Shown: in pieces, positions 42,387 to 50,362 of the stretch
Layout: each line of letters opens with the position of its first letter
How positions within the stretch are numbered: the first letter of the stretch is position 1
From: JBDKVA01 sp039679375
Lineage (GTDB): Bacteria; Bacillota; Clostridia; Acetivibrionales; DTU013
Assembly (NCBI GenBank): GCA_039679375.1
Contig: JBDKVA010000037.1
Coordinates: forward strand, 13,640 to 77,639
Direction: 5' to 3'
DNA: 64,000 nucleotides
Program-made: the position numbers and the translations under genes
Notes under the pieces: model-generated
Databases searched by the model: none
Seen by the model: the letters and a program-made list of their open reading frames with translations, nothing else
What the model was told of the DNA's origin: nothing

Positions 42387-43349
42387 ATGAGTACACTAAT
42401 AGAAGTCAAAAATCTAAAAAAATATTTTAAAACACCAAAGGGTTATCTTCATGCGGTAGATGATGTTTCCTTCAAGGTGGAAAAAGGGAAAACGCTTGGA
42501 ATCGTCGGTGAGTCCGGCTGCGGTAAATCAACGCTGGGAAGGACAACCATACACTTGCTTGAGCGTACCGACGGCCAGATTTTCTTTGAGGGAAAGGACA
42601 TCAGCGATCTGAATGCCAAACAACTAAAAACAATGCGCCAGGATATGCAGATGATCTTCCAGGACCCTTTCTCTTCGCTGGACCCGCGTATGTCCGTCAG
42701 CGAAATTATTGCGGAGCCTCTGAAAATTTATCATAAATGTTTGGGCAGAACTAAGCTGAACCAGGAAGTAAGCCGCCTGATGGAGATTGTCGGATTGGCT
42801 AAAAGGTTCGCCGGCTCCTATCCCCACGAGCTGGACGGCGGCCGCAGACAGCGTATCGGCGTAGCCCGGGCACTTTCACTGAATCCCAAATTAATAGTAT
42901 GCGATGAGCCGGTATCGGCACTTGATGTTTCCATACAGGCACAGATATTGAATCTAATGCAAGATCTTCAGGAGGAAATGGGTCTGACCTACCTGTTTAT
43001 TACTCATAATTTGGCTGTTGTAAAGCATGTATCAGACTCCATCCTTGTTATGTATATGGGTAATATGGTTGAAATGGCAAGCTCCCAGGAGATGTTCCTG
43101 GAGCGTTTGCACCCATACACAAAGGCGCTGCTCGCGGCAGTGCCCATTCCCAAGGTCGGGATAAAAAAGGAGCGCAAGCTGCTTAAGGGAGAAATATCTT
43201 CTCCTGTTAACCCCAAACCGGGCTGCCGTTTTGCCGTCCGCTGCGAATATGCAAAAGATAAGTGCTTCGAGCAATCCCCCTCATTTGATGAGGTAAAACC
43301 TGATCACTTCGTAGCCTGCCACTATTGCAAGGAAATCAACAATTTATAA
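42387..43349 (+). CDS. ABC importer ATPase, DppF type, with LDGGR signature
   Basis: A 320-residue ATPase. Walker A is GESGCGKST and Walker B is LIVCDEPVSALD, with the switch His in LFITHNLAVV. The ABC signature reads ELDGGRRQRIGVARAL in place of the usual LSGGQ: Ser to Asp and Gln to Arg. The gamma-phosphate contact normally made by the Ser in trans may therefore be altered at one of the two sites. The C-terminal Cys motif CRFAVRCEYAKDKC is intact. A hairpin follows at 43356-43410. Confidence 0.94.
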   Translation: MSTLIEVKNLKKYFKTPKGYLHAVDDVSFKVEKGKTLGIVGESGCGKSTLGRTTIHLLERTDGQIFFEGKDISDLNAKQLKTMRQDMQMIFQDPFSSLDPRMSVSEIIAEPLKIYHKCLGRTKLNQEVSRLMEIVGLAKRFAGSYPHELDGGRRQRIGVARALSLNPKLIVCDEPVSALDVSIQAQILNLMQDLQEEMGLTYLFITHNLAVVKHVSDSILVMYMGNMVEMASSQEMFLERLHPYTKALLAAVPIPKVGIKKERKLLKGEISSPVNPKPGCRFAVRCEYAKDKCFEQSPSFDEVKPDHFVACHYCKEINNL

Positions 43350-43355
43350 ACAAAG

Positions 43356-43410
43356 GCCTCCATTCCGGCACATATAAGGAAAATTCACTTCAAGAAACCG
43401 GGATGGAGGC
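43356..43410. terminator. Bidirectional hairpin between convergent genes
   Basis: GCCTCCATTCCGG pairs with CCGGGATGGAGGC over 13 bp (one wobble) with a 29-nt loop. It fills the gap between the DppF-type stop and the L,D-transpeptidase stop. U-tracts are weak, so it may act as a stabilising 3' end. Confidence 0.6.
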
Positions 43411-44127
43411 TTACTCAAACTCCCTGAAGCCCATCTTCAGCCAAGTCTCCCGCGTGATAGTATTCTGCGCCTTCAGTTTATTGGCGCGCTGAAAGGAATG
43501 CACCGCTTTTTTCAGGCTATCCTCGTATATACCGTCCAGCTCACCGTCGTAATATCCCAGCTGCTTGAGCCGCTGCTGTATGGCGAGCACATCCGCGCCC
43601 CTGTCGCCGGGATTGATTTCGTCAAAGCCACGGCCGAACGGACCAAATTGCCCGTTTACAATTGTCACCTCGGTACCGATAGTGACAAGCCCGTACAACT
43701 CCGCGACGTCGTCGCTGAACATACGGATGCAGCCCTTGCTGGCGGCTGAACCGATGGATTCGTTAAATATCGTACCGTGAATGCCATATATCCCCCAGGG
43801 TACGTCAAGACCGAGCCATCTTCCGCCGAAACCTTCTCCCCAATCGCCCTTTTCAACAATAGTCCAGCGGCCAAGAGGCGACGGATAACCGGACTTTCCT
43901 GATGCAATGGTATATTCCTTTATGCATCTCCCATTCTCCAGCAGGTATAAGGTTTTATCCTCTATTTCAATAAAAATGGAATAAACCTTTTTCGTTCTGT
44001 GTGAATCTTCATCCGAGCCTATGTTTGCCGATATGCCGCCGGCCCATGTATCAATCAGTATTTGTGTTACTGACAACACAAATAGCACAGCCATGAAAAT
44101 AATTGCAGATAGCTTGATTCTCTTCAA
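43411..44127 (-). CDS. L,D-transpeptidase with C-terminal peptidoglycan-binding domain
   Basis: A 238-residue cell-wall enzyme. The TTG at 44127 is placed by GGAGGTG upstream; the frame extends to 44217 but that part overlaps a terminator. A single N-terminal membrane anchor (IKLSAIIFMAVLFVLSVTQIL) is followed by a YkuD catalytic domain with IHGTIFNESIGSAASKGCIRM, carrying the catalytic His and Cys. A PG_binding_1 domain follows (DRGADVLAIQQRLKQLGYYDGELDG...). It forms L,D cross-links or attaches proteins outside the membrane. It probably has its own promoter after the kinase-operon terminator. Confidence 0.92.
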   Translation of the reverse strand: MKRIKLSAIIFMAVLFVLSVTQILIDTWAGGISANIGSDEDSHRTKKVYSIFIEIEDKTLYLLENGRCIKEYTIASGKSGYPSPLGRWTIVEKGDWGEGFGGRWLGLDVPWGIYGIHGTIFNESIGSAASKGCIRMFSDDVAELYGLVTIGTEVTIVNGQFGPFGRGFDEINPGDRGADVLAIQQRLKQLGYYDGELDGIYEDSLKKAVHSFQRANKLKAQNTITRETWLKMGFREFE

Positions 44128-44188
44128 CAAAAAACACCTCCGCGCGCGATTGCGGTGTCGCTGCGCTCTCGCAGTAACATGTAGAAAA

Positions 44189-44214
44189 AAATGCATAATA
44201 GGTATTATGCATTT
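44189..44214 (-). terminator. Terminator of the long amino-sugar-type operon
   Basis: AAATGCATAATA, two bases, TATTATGCATTT form a perfect 12-bp inverted repeat. On the minus strand it is followed by a run of T within TTTTTTTC. It lies 75 bp past the PfkB kinase stop and ends the operon that began near 56.8 kb. Confidence 0.7.
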
Positions 44215-44289
44215 CAATTCATTCTATTTATATGCAGATGTGTTTTGTCCAATACTACAGCGAAATATTTTTTTATCCTCTATCAATAT

Positions 44290-45327
44290 CTATTCGTTCA
44301 GCTCGGGACGGCTTTCGTCAGGTGTATTTTTGTAGAAGCCACGCAGCCCGGCCTCCGTCTTTACGCCTTCCGTTGCGCTTAAATGCAGCAATGAAGCACC
44401 CGAAGCCGCCAGCCCCAGTTCAATAGCTTTTCGCATGGTATTCCCGCTGTAAGCGCCGTAAAGCGTACCGGCAAGAAAAGCATCTCCGGCGCCCGTTGTT
44501 CCCTTGATGAGCTCCCTCGGTACATCAAGCGCAGACAGTACTACCCAATTTCCTTCTTCGTCCAGACCAAATGCGCCTTCCCTGGAATGGATCACCACCC
44601 AGCGCTTAACACCCATTTCCCGCAGCCGCTCACAAACCTTCCGCACCTGCTTCACCTGCAAAGCACCTTTATTGTCACGGATTGTAATTCCGCTGGTACG
44701 TGATGCCTCCAGTTCATTAATAATGCAATAATCGGTGTAGCGAAGCGCAGGCGGAACCAATTGTGCATATCGGTCTGACTCTTCGCTTACCACGTCAATA
44801 GACGTCGCGATTCCATGCTGCTGTGCATCGTGCAGAACTCTTGCCAGCACCGTGCCGTATGCTGTATCCCTGGCATCCATTCCATCCAATAACAAAATAT
44901 ATCCGACATTCAGGATATCCACTTCAAGATTGCTGAAATCAAAATAATCAGCATTCAGCAGGCTGTTTGCGCCGCGGAATTGGAAGAATGTCCGTGTGTG
45001 GTTTGTACTATCCTCCAGCACATCGGTAAATGAAGTCTCGCCAAGTCTGGCAACACGGCGGCAATCGATATTCGGATAAGCTCTCAGGCTGCCCAGCACC
45101 TCGTCTCCTGCCGCATCTTTACCCGCAATCCCAATCACATGGATTGGCAGCTTCGGATCGATTCTCGCCAGATCAATGCCGCAGTTGCACACCGAACCCC
45201 CCGGTGTCGAGGTTACACGGCGTATCGTAGTCAGCGTTGAAGGACACGGATAGGTGTCAATTTCCTTATGGTAATCAATAATTATGTTGCCGGCAACGGC
45301 TATTCCTTTTCTGTTCATAAATTTCAT
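44290..45327 (-). CDS. PfkB-family sugar kinase
   Basis: A 345-residue ribokinase-fold kinase. GGSVCNCGIDLARIDP is the N-terminal sugar-binding signature. IKGTTGAGDAFLAGTLYGA near residues 268-286 holds the catalytic Asp. The C-terminus is longer than in typical fructokinases. It is the last gene of the operon, 18 bp after the class II aldolase-like gene. A kinase followed by an aldolase step suggests ketose-1- or -6-phosphate cleavage, as in tagatose or fructose pathways. Confidence 0.87.
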   Translation of the reverse strand: MKFMNRKGIAVAGNIIIDYHKEIDTYPCPSTLTTIRRVTSTPGGSVCNCGIDLARIDPKLPIHVIGIAGKDAAGDEVLGSLRAYPNIDCRRVARLGETSFTDVLEDSTNHTRTFFQFRGANSLLNADYFDFSNLEVDILNVGYILLLDGMDARDTAYGTVLARVLHDAQQHGIATSIDVVSEESDRYAQLVPPALRYTDYCIINELEASRTSGITIRDNKGALQVKQVRKVCERLREMGVKRWVVIHSREGAFGLDEEGNWVVLSALDVPRELIKGTTGAGDAFLAGTLYGAYSGNTMRKAIELGLAASGASLLHLSATEGVKTEAGLRGFYKNTPDESRPELNE

Positions 45328-45345
45328 CCTTCTGCATTAATGCTG

Positions 45346-46341
45346 TCATGCAAACCGATCATATTTCAGATCGCCAAGCAATTTTTCCATAATACCAACG
45401 GCGTATTCCAAATTGTCGTTCATATAATGCCGTGATTCTGCCGCTTCAAAATCATTTTTCTCAATTGCGGCCATTCTTTCCGCAATTTTATGGGCGGCAT
45501 ATTTACCCGATTCTCTGGCAATACGCGTCCACATGTTGACTTTGAGAATGCCGTCATCCGCCACTTCGGAAAGCCGATCCTCCTGCAGCGCCGAAGCGCC
45601 ATGCAGCACAAGCATTTTTTTACCCAGAGCCTGCGTCAGGCTTCGTGCCCGGTCCCCAAAATATCTTGACGTCCGTGAGCTGGATTGCTGTTCTGTTCCC
45701 AAATCCGCCACAAGAAAATCAATGCCTGTTCTTTTTACATAGTCCGCTGCCCTTTTAATATATTGCCCGTCGTTCTTATTGCAGTCATATGCGCCGCCAT
45801 GGCCTCCTTCAACGGAAACCTCCTCAATAGCCGCCTCGATCATGACCCGGCCTCCGTATTCTTCCACATAAGCCCGCGTCATATCCAGATTTTCCCCATA
45901 AGGGTAGCTCTGACAATCAAACATAACGGCAGACAGGTATTCGATGCCTTCTGTAAAAATCCATTTATCCTTCACCGGATCGCCGTGATCCAGCTGCGGA
46001 AGTACAAGTATGTCATAATATGGCGATTCTTTGTCGCCTGCCAGCAGATATAAATCATTCATAAGCATTTTAAAACCCGTCTTGAGATCATGACTGTAGG
46101 TAGATCGCATGCTTTGCGCCATATACCGGTAGGAACCGGTTACTCCGACGATGACCGGCACATGCTTTATATGATGCTTTTCGCCAAACCTCTTGCAGGC
46201 CAAAAGTATTGCTTCCGAATTCCACTCACTGGAGGTGCCCAGCATTGCCAGACTGACGCCTTTCGTTCTTGCCTCCTGATATATGCATTCTGATGAAAAC
46301 CTGTCCGTAATAATAGCCACGCCGAAAACCAACCCCTTCAT
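45346..46341 (-). CDS. Class II (zinc) fructose-bisphosphate aldolase-like protein
   Basis: A 331-residue class II aldolase-fold protein. LPQLDHGDP has the first zinc His and Asp. SAVMFDCQSYPYGENL, EEVSVEGGHGGAYD and LVLHGASAL (zinc His) follow, and ILKVNMWTRIA is the phosphate-binding end. Differences from FbaA/GatY around the second ligand region suggest a divergent substrate. The partner kinase downstream and dehydrogenase upstream point to a phosphorylated ketose or sugar-acid as substrate. Confidence 0.8.
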   Translation of the reverse strand: MKGLVFGVAIITDRFSSECIYQEARTKGVSLAMLGTSSEWNSEAILLACKRFGEKHHIKHVPVIVGVTGSYRYMAQSMRSTYSHDLKTGFKMLMNDLYLLAGDKESPYYDILVLPQLDHGDPVKDKWIFTEGIEYLSAVMFDCQSYPYGENLDMTRAYVEEYGGRVMIEAAIEEVSVEGGHGGAYDCNKNDGQYIKRAADYVKRTGIDFLVADLGTEQQSSSRTSRYFGDRARSLTQALGKKMLVLHGASALQEDRLSEVADDGILKVNMWTRIARESGKYAAHKIAERMAAIEKNDFEAAESRHYMNDNLEYAVGIMEKLLGDLKYDRFA

Positions 46342-46384
46342 TTAAAATACCGGGATCTGCTCGGAACCTAATGTATGCAGACTC

Positions 46385-47419
46385 CTAAGACTTGTTTACG
46401 AGGACTGCTTTAATGACGCCCTTATCCTCCGAAAAAATATTTTTCAATGAAGACGCTGCCGTGTTGATAGAAAATCGATCCGTTATCAGCTTGTCCGCAT
46501 CAATGATCTTGTTTCTGAGCAGCTTCAGGCTGAGCGGAAACCTTCTTTCCGGCTCCCCGAACACCGGTATAATTGAATTCTTATTGAATATCAGCCGGTC
46601 AATGTCCAGCTGCACGGAGCTCTGGGCGCCCATATCCAGACCTATGGTTACAATCGGCGTGCCGTACCCCGCTACTTCCATTGCCATAGGTATCGTTTTG
46701 GGCGGGGAAGTAACAATAACTGCATCTGCTCGCTTATTCGTCAATTCTGATATTTTTCGCTTAAAGTCAGGATCAGATGTATAAAATACAGCATCGGCGC
46801 CCATTTCCATAGCAGCTGTTTCCCGTCTCGCATTCCTTGCGCTGCCGGGATTGGAACCGACACAAACAACTTTTCCCGCGCCATAATGTCTGGCCAGGGC
46901 TGCACACATAATGCCCAGAACACCTATCCCAAATATCACAAGGTTTCCTTCGGGAGGAAGATGCGCCGCCAGATAAGTTGTTACTGAAATGGTCAGCGGC
47001 TCTGTCAGACAGGCAGCAACCGGATCAATGCCGTTGGCGGGAACAAGCATATTTTCATGTACCAAAAGATATTCGCCCATGCCTGATTGATCCTGCAGCG
47101 TGTACATATTACGGCAAAGATCAATGCGTCCGTTTTTGCAGTTTTCGCATGTACCGCAGTATGTCACATCCTCCACGATAACCTGATCGCCGGCATGTAC
47201 CTTCGTTACGGAAGCGCCGGTTTTCACGGCAATAGCCGATATTTCATGTCCCAGTGGCGTATATTCAGTAAAATTTTTAAGAATATGAATGTCCGTTCCG
47301 CACACACCGCAGGCCAATACGCGCACAAGCACCTGATTATTTGCCGGTTCTGGAATTGCTCTTTCCCCGATCATCACATCAAAATTTTTTCTGCCCAGAA
47401 GGTATTGATAGTTAGTCAT
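46385..47419 (-). CDS. Zinc-dependent medium-chain dehydrogenase (polyol/threonine dehydrogenase-like)
   Basis: A 344-residue MDR enzyme. Catalytic zinc residues lie in ACGVCGTDIHIL (Cys near 38) and TPLGHEISA. The structural zinc loop CGTCENCKNGRIDLC has all four Cys. The Rossmann segment is VIFGIGVLGIMCAALARHYGAGKVVCVG. It would oxidise a sugar hydroxyl with NAD(P). It lies in the operon just after an aldose-1-epimerase gene (2-bp gap). The exact substrate is unknown; sorbitol, galactitol or amino-sugar-type compounds are possible. Confidence 0.88.
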   Translation of the reverse strand: MTNYQYLLGRKNFDVMIGERAIPEPANNQVLVRVLACGVCGTDIHILKNFTEYTPLGHEISAIAVKTGASVTKVHAGDQVIVEDVTYCGTCENCKNGRIDLCRNMYTLQDQSGMGEYLLVHENMLVPANGIDPVAACLTEPLTISVTTYLAAHLPPEGNLVIFGIGVLGIMCAALARHYGAGKVVCVGSNPGSARNARRETAAMEMGADAVFYTSDPDFKRKISELTNKRADAVIVTSPPKTIPMAMEVAGYGTPIVTIGLDMGAQSSVQLDIDRLIFNKNSIIPVFGEPERRFPLSLKLLRNKIIDADKLITDRFSINTAASSLKNIFSEDKGVIKAVLVNKS

Positions 47420-47421
47420 TT

Positions 47422-48249
47422 TTAAATCCCCATTATTTTCATTCTGACATTGTATTCCTTATAGCTATGCGGCTTAACCCATTGAACAAACCGGCCCGAA
47501 TTAATAGAATCCGGGAGGCCCATCCATGGCTCGACACAAATGCAGTTATCAAAGCGGGTACATACTATGATTGCTTTAAACGGTTCATCCATTGTCATCA
47601 CGACACGGTAGCCATCCGCCGTGTTATTGACCGCCACACTGTCACCTTTTTTACCATTGAAGAGATAATCAGTCCGGCTATTGAAAGAAGGCATCGCTGG
47701 AGCCAAATGACACTGGCCGTCCGAATAATCAATATAATTTTCAAAATCCATGGCAAGCTTGAAATTTTCTCTGACGGAAGCAGAGAAATAGGGGTGCCAG
47801 CCGAAATAATGCGGCAGGTCCGTATCTGATAAATTCTCAACGCATGTCTGCATGAGAAGTGCAGATTCATTTTCTATTTTATAAGTCAGCGTCAGTTTAA
47901 AATCAAAAGGATAATTTTCTTTTTTTGTTATTTCATTGCCGGTTGTATAAATGGATGCGCTTTCTTCAGAAATTTGTCCCAAGGCAAATGTTCCGTATTT
48001 AACCAGACCATGGAACGGCATGGAATAATCACGGCCATTCAGCCGGTAGTGATCTTCCGCCGTCTTGCTCGGAAACGGGAAAAGCACAGGGCATCCGCCG
48101 GACAGAAGCGGGCTCAGAGGAAGCATCTGCTCATCCAGGTACAATATATCCTTTCCCCTATAGCGAAGGTGCCCGAGCATTCCGCCATAATCCGGGTAGA
48201 TTTCCCCGCAGAGAATACTATTTTTATCATGAATTCGTATCGTTTTCAT
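47422..48249 (-). CDS. Aldose 1-epimerase family protein (GalM/LacX-like)
   Basis: A 275-residue beta-sandwich epimerase. Landmarks are GGMLGHLRYRGKDILYLDE, GGCPVLFPFPS, FHGLVKYGTF (catalytic His region), PHYFGWHPYFS (second His) and a C-terminal CVEPWMG with the catalytic Glu. It interconverts sugar anomers, preparing substrate for the dehydrogenase or kinase. The start codon overlaps the upstream URO-D-like stop (TAATG). Confidence 0.87.
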   Translation of the reverse strand: MKTIRIHDKNSILCGEIYPDYGGMLGHLRYRGKDILYLDEQMLPLSPLLSGGCPVLFPFPSKTAEDHYRLNGRDYSMPFHGLVKYGTFALGQISEESASIYTTGNEITKKENYPFDFKLTLTYKIENESALLMQTCVENLSDTDLPHYFGWHPYFSASVRENFKLAMDFENYIDYSDGQCHLAPAMPSFNSRTDYLFNGKKGDSVAVNNTADGYRVVMTMDEPFKAIIVCTRFDNCICVEPWMGLPDSINSGRFVQWVKPHSYKEYNVRMKIMGI

Positions 48250-49259
48250 TATTCCATCGCCGTCCCAATCATTGCAAGGTAATTTTCCTGCGGAAGATAC
48301 TCCGGGACGCTGTTTCCGGTACCAAGGGCATACCCGCCGCGGACTTCAGCTCTTTTAAGCATGGCCCTGCAGCGTTCTTTCACCTGTTCCGGGGCAGATT
48401 TAACCATAAAGTTCATATCAATGCCGCCCATAATTGCAATTCTTCCATGGAATTTCTCATAGAATTCTTCAACAGGCATGATGGTATCCTCATAAGAATG
48501 TTTCCCATCATAGTGCAGATAATCTATAATGTCCTCCATGACTTCCGAAAGATTACCGCATGAATGGAGTACCACAGGCTTTCCGCTTTTGTGAACAGCA
48601 TCTGTAATTTTTTTGTGCCACGGATAAACATATTTCTGCATATCCGAACGGGATAAAAAGGTCTGAGATTTAAATCCCCAATCATCATTTGAAATCATCA
48701 TGCCCACTGTTTCATATTTCGCTGCAATCTCATAATACCTGACCAGCCGTGAACCGATTTCTCCAAAAATATCACGTACAAGATCCGGGTCATCATACAA
48801 CATAAGACAAAGATTATCAAATCCCGCAAGCGCAATAGCGCTCTCCAGGACGCCGCTATCCGCCGAAGCCATGATTTTCATCCCATCAGGCATATAAGGC
48901 GCTATTTTTTCAAGCCTTGAATAATCAAAATCATCAGGGTCAGGCCAGGGGTATGCTTTAAAAGAATCCCTATCCGTTATAACCGCGGAAGAATTTAATG
49001 AGATAGTACTTTTCTGCGAGTGCTCCCGGACGGGGAAAAGGAAATCGGAGGCCAGCGTATGAACATAGTCATAGCCGGCTGCCTCAAATGCCTTCAATGT
49101 AAATATGAGCTGCTGCAAGTCATCCTTCTCCGGGAATGGCTTACCCCTATTCAATCTTTCATATAACGGTACATTCATAAAATATTCAAACAGAGTAGGT
49201 CTATCGGGCACCTCACAGCGCAGAACCTTCAGAATGTTATTAAAATCAGGCTTCCTCAT
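48249..49259 (-). CDS. Uroporphyrinogen decarboxylase-family protein with HxCG motif
   Basis: A 336-residue URO-D-fold protein. VVLHSCGNLSEVMEDIIDYLHYDGKHSYED and IAIMGGIDMNFM match the branch that includes corrinoid:CoM-type methyltransferases (MtaA/MtbA), where His-x-Cys binds zinc. No corrinoid protein is encoded nearby. Such genes recur in clostridial sugar operons without a known role. It is the first gene after the hairpin at 49309-49352 and couples to the aldose epimerase gene. It is not an obvious heme enzyme, since the N-terminal uroporphyrinogen-binding Arg motifs are not evident. Confidence 0.78.
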   Translation of the reverse strand: MRKPDFNNILKVLRCEVPDRPTLFEYFMNVPLYERLNRGKPFPEKDDLQQLIFTLKAFEAAGYDYVHTLASDFLFPVREHSQKSTISLNSSAVITDRDSFKAYPWPDPDDFDYSRLEKIAPYMPDGMKIMASADSGVLESAIALAGFDNLCLMLYDDPDLVRDIFGEIGSRLVRYYEIAAKYETVGMMISNDDWGFKSQTFLSRSDMQKYVYPWHKKITDAVHKSGKPVVLHSCGNLSEVMEDIIDYLHYDGKHSYEDTIMPVEEFYEKFHGRIAIMGGIDMNFMVKSAPEQVKERCRAMLKRAEVRGGYALGTGNSVPEYLPQENYLAMIGTAME

Positions 49260-49308
49260 TTTTTTGTCCTCCTGTCACACACCCGTAACCATAGCTTTAA
49301 GGGTATAA

Positions 49309-49352
49309 TTTGATACCGCTGCAGTAAATAGGCTTTCTGCGGCGGTATCAAA
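49309..49352 (-). terminator. Strong intra-operon hairpin after the NagB-like gene
   Basis: TTTGATACCGCTGCAG and CTGCGGCGGTATCAAA pair over 16 bp (one wobble) around a 12-nt loop, 30 bp beyond the NagB-like stop. On the minus strand only TTATA follows, so it is probably a partial terminator or mRNA stabiliser splitting the operon into two expression levels. Confidence 0.6.
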
Positions 49353-49381
49353 TATTAAATTCTGACTTTACTGCAACAAGC

Positions 49382-50332
49382 TTAGTTCACATCTGCCACT
49401 AATGGTCCTGCAAGTTCTTTTAAGAAGAAAAGCTTTCCCGGCAGAGTCGGCATGTAGCTGGCCGGGACCCACATTGACGGACCATAGCGCAAGGCTGTCC
49501 AAAGCGACATACCCTGCCACATCATACTGCGTTCGTAAGCACCATCGCACCCGCCTATTATTTTATCTGACTGCAGGAAAAGGCCCGGCCCGATCGTATT
49601 TGCAAATGCCGGAACCTGTGTAGTCCTGCTTCTGAAGCTGTGAAGCGCATTTTGTTCAACCGTCATCGGATGCAGATTGGCTCCCAGTCGATGCGTCTGC
49701 TTTTTCCATTCTTCATCCGATTTAAATTCCTCTGCAAAATGTGGCTCCCAAAATGCGATGTGAAAGTCTCTTCCTATTCCGAAAACTGTAGTAAGCAACG
49801 CGCCCTCTGCCTTTAACGCAGCTATTTTCCCCGCATAGGTCGGAAGATTTTTTCGTGTGGCAAAATTGCGCTGATTCTCTGGTACGGTAAGCCCTCCCAG
49901 AGGTCCGTAGAATGCGCCCTGCATAGCATTCTGGAAAGCTCCCGGATTATCCGGCGCCAGGGTGTTCCCTTCCGAATCAGCCCATTCATCCATATTGAAC
50001 CCCCAGACATGTTTGCAGTCGACATTCCACGCTTTCAGGAAATAAACCGTCCACTTATACATGCCCATCGGGCCGACCGGGAAAATGATCGCCAGTTTCT
50101 TTCCCGCATCTTTAGCGTCTTTTATCGTTTGTGCAATTTCATGTCCCATCATGACATTAAGTTCAGTGATGTTATCTGCCATAACAGGCTCAAATTTCTT
50201 ATCCCAGAACGGCTGTCTGTCCAGCACTTCTTTTGCATCATGCGAACAGCACTCATCAATTTTCTCAAGATCCCAGCCCTTTGGAAAGTAATGCTCCATG
50301 TTTGATCCATGGATTGTTGACAATAAATTCAC
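49382..50332 (-). CDS. Glucosamine-6-phosphate deaminase/isomerase-like protein
   Basis: A 316-residue NagB/GPI-fold protein, longer than NagB (240-270). It starts at GTG with GAGGTGA upstream. FPVGPMGMYKWTVYFLKAW and VWGFNMDEW correspond to the phosphate-binding loop and FNMDEY region. VFGIGRDFHIAFWEP corresponds to GxGxDGHIAFNEP and keeps the Asp, His and Glu. Changes of Gly to Phe and Asn to Trp suggest a different amino sugar or a sugar without N. Context with NagA just upstream supports amino-sugar-phosphate use. Confidence 0.78.
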   Translation of the reverse strand: MNLLSTIHGSNMEHYFPKGWDLEKIDECCSHDAKEVLDRQPFWDKKFEPVMADNITELNVMMGHEIAQTIKDAKDAGKKLAIIFPVGPMGMYKWTVYFLKAWNVDCKHVWGFNMDEWADSEGNTLAPDNPGAFQNAMQGAFYGPLGGLTVPENQRNFATRKNLPTYAGKIAALKAEGALLTTVFGIGRDFHIAFWEPHFAEEFKSDEEWKKQTHRLGANLHPMTVEQNALHSFRSRTTQVPAFANTIGPGLFLQSDKIIGGCDGAYERSMMWQGMSLWTALRYGPSMWVPASYMPTLPGKLFFLKELAGPLVADVN

Positions 50333-50362
50333 TTATATCACCTCATTTATTTTATACTTCAT

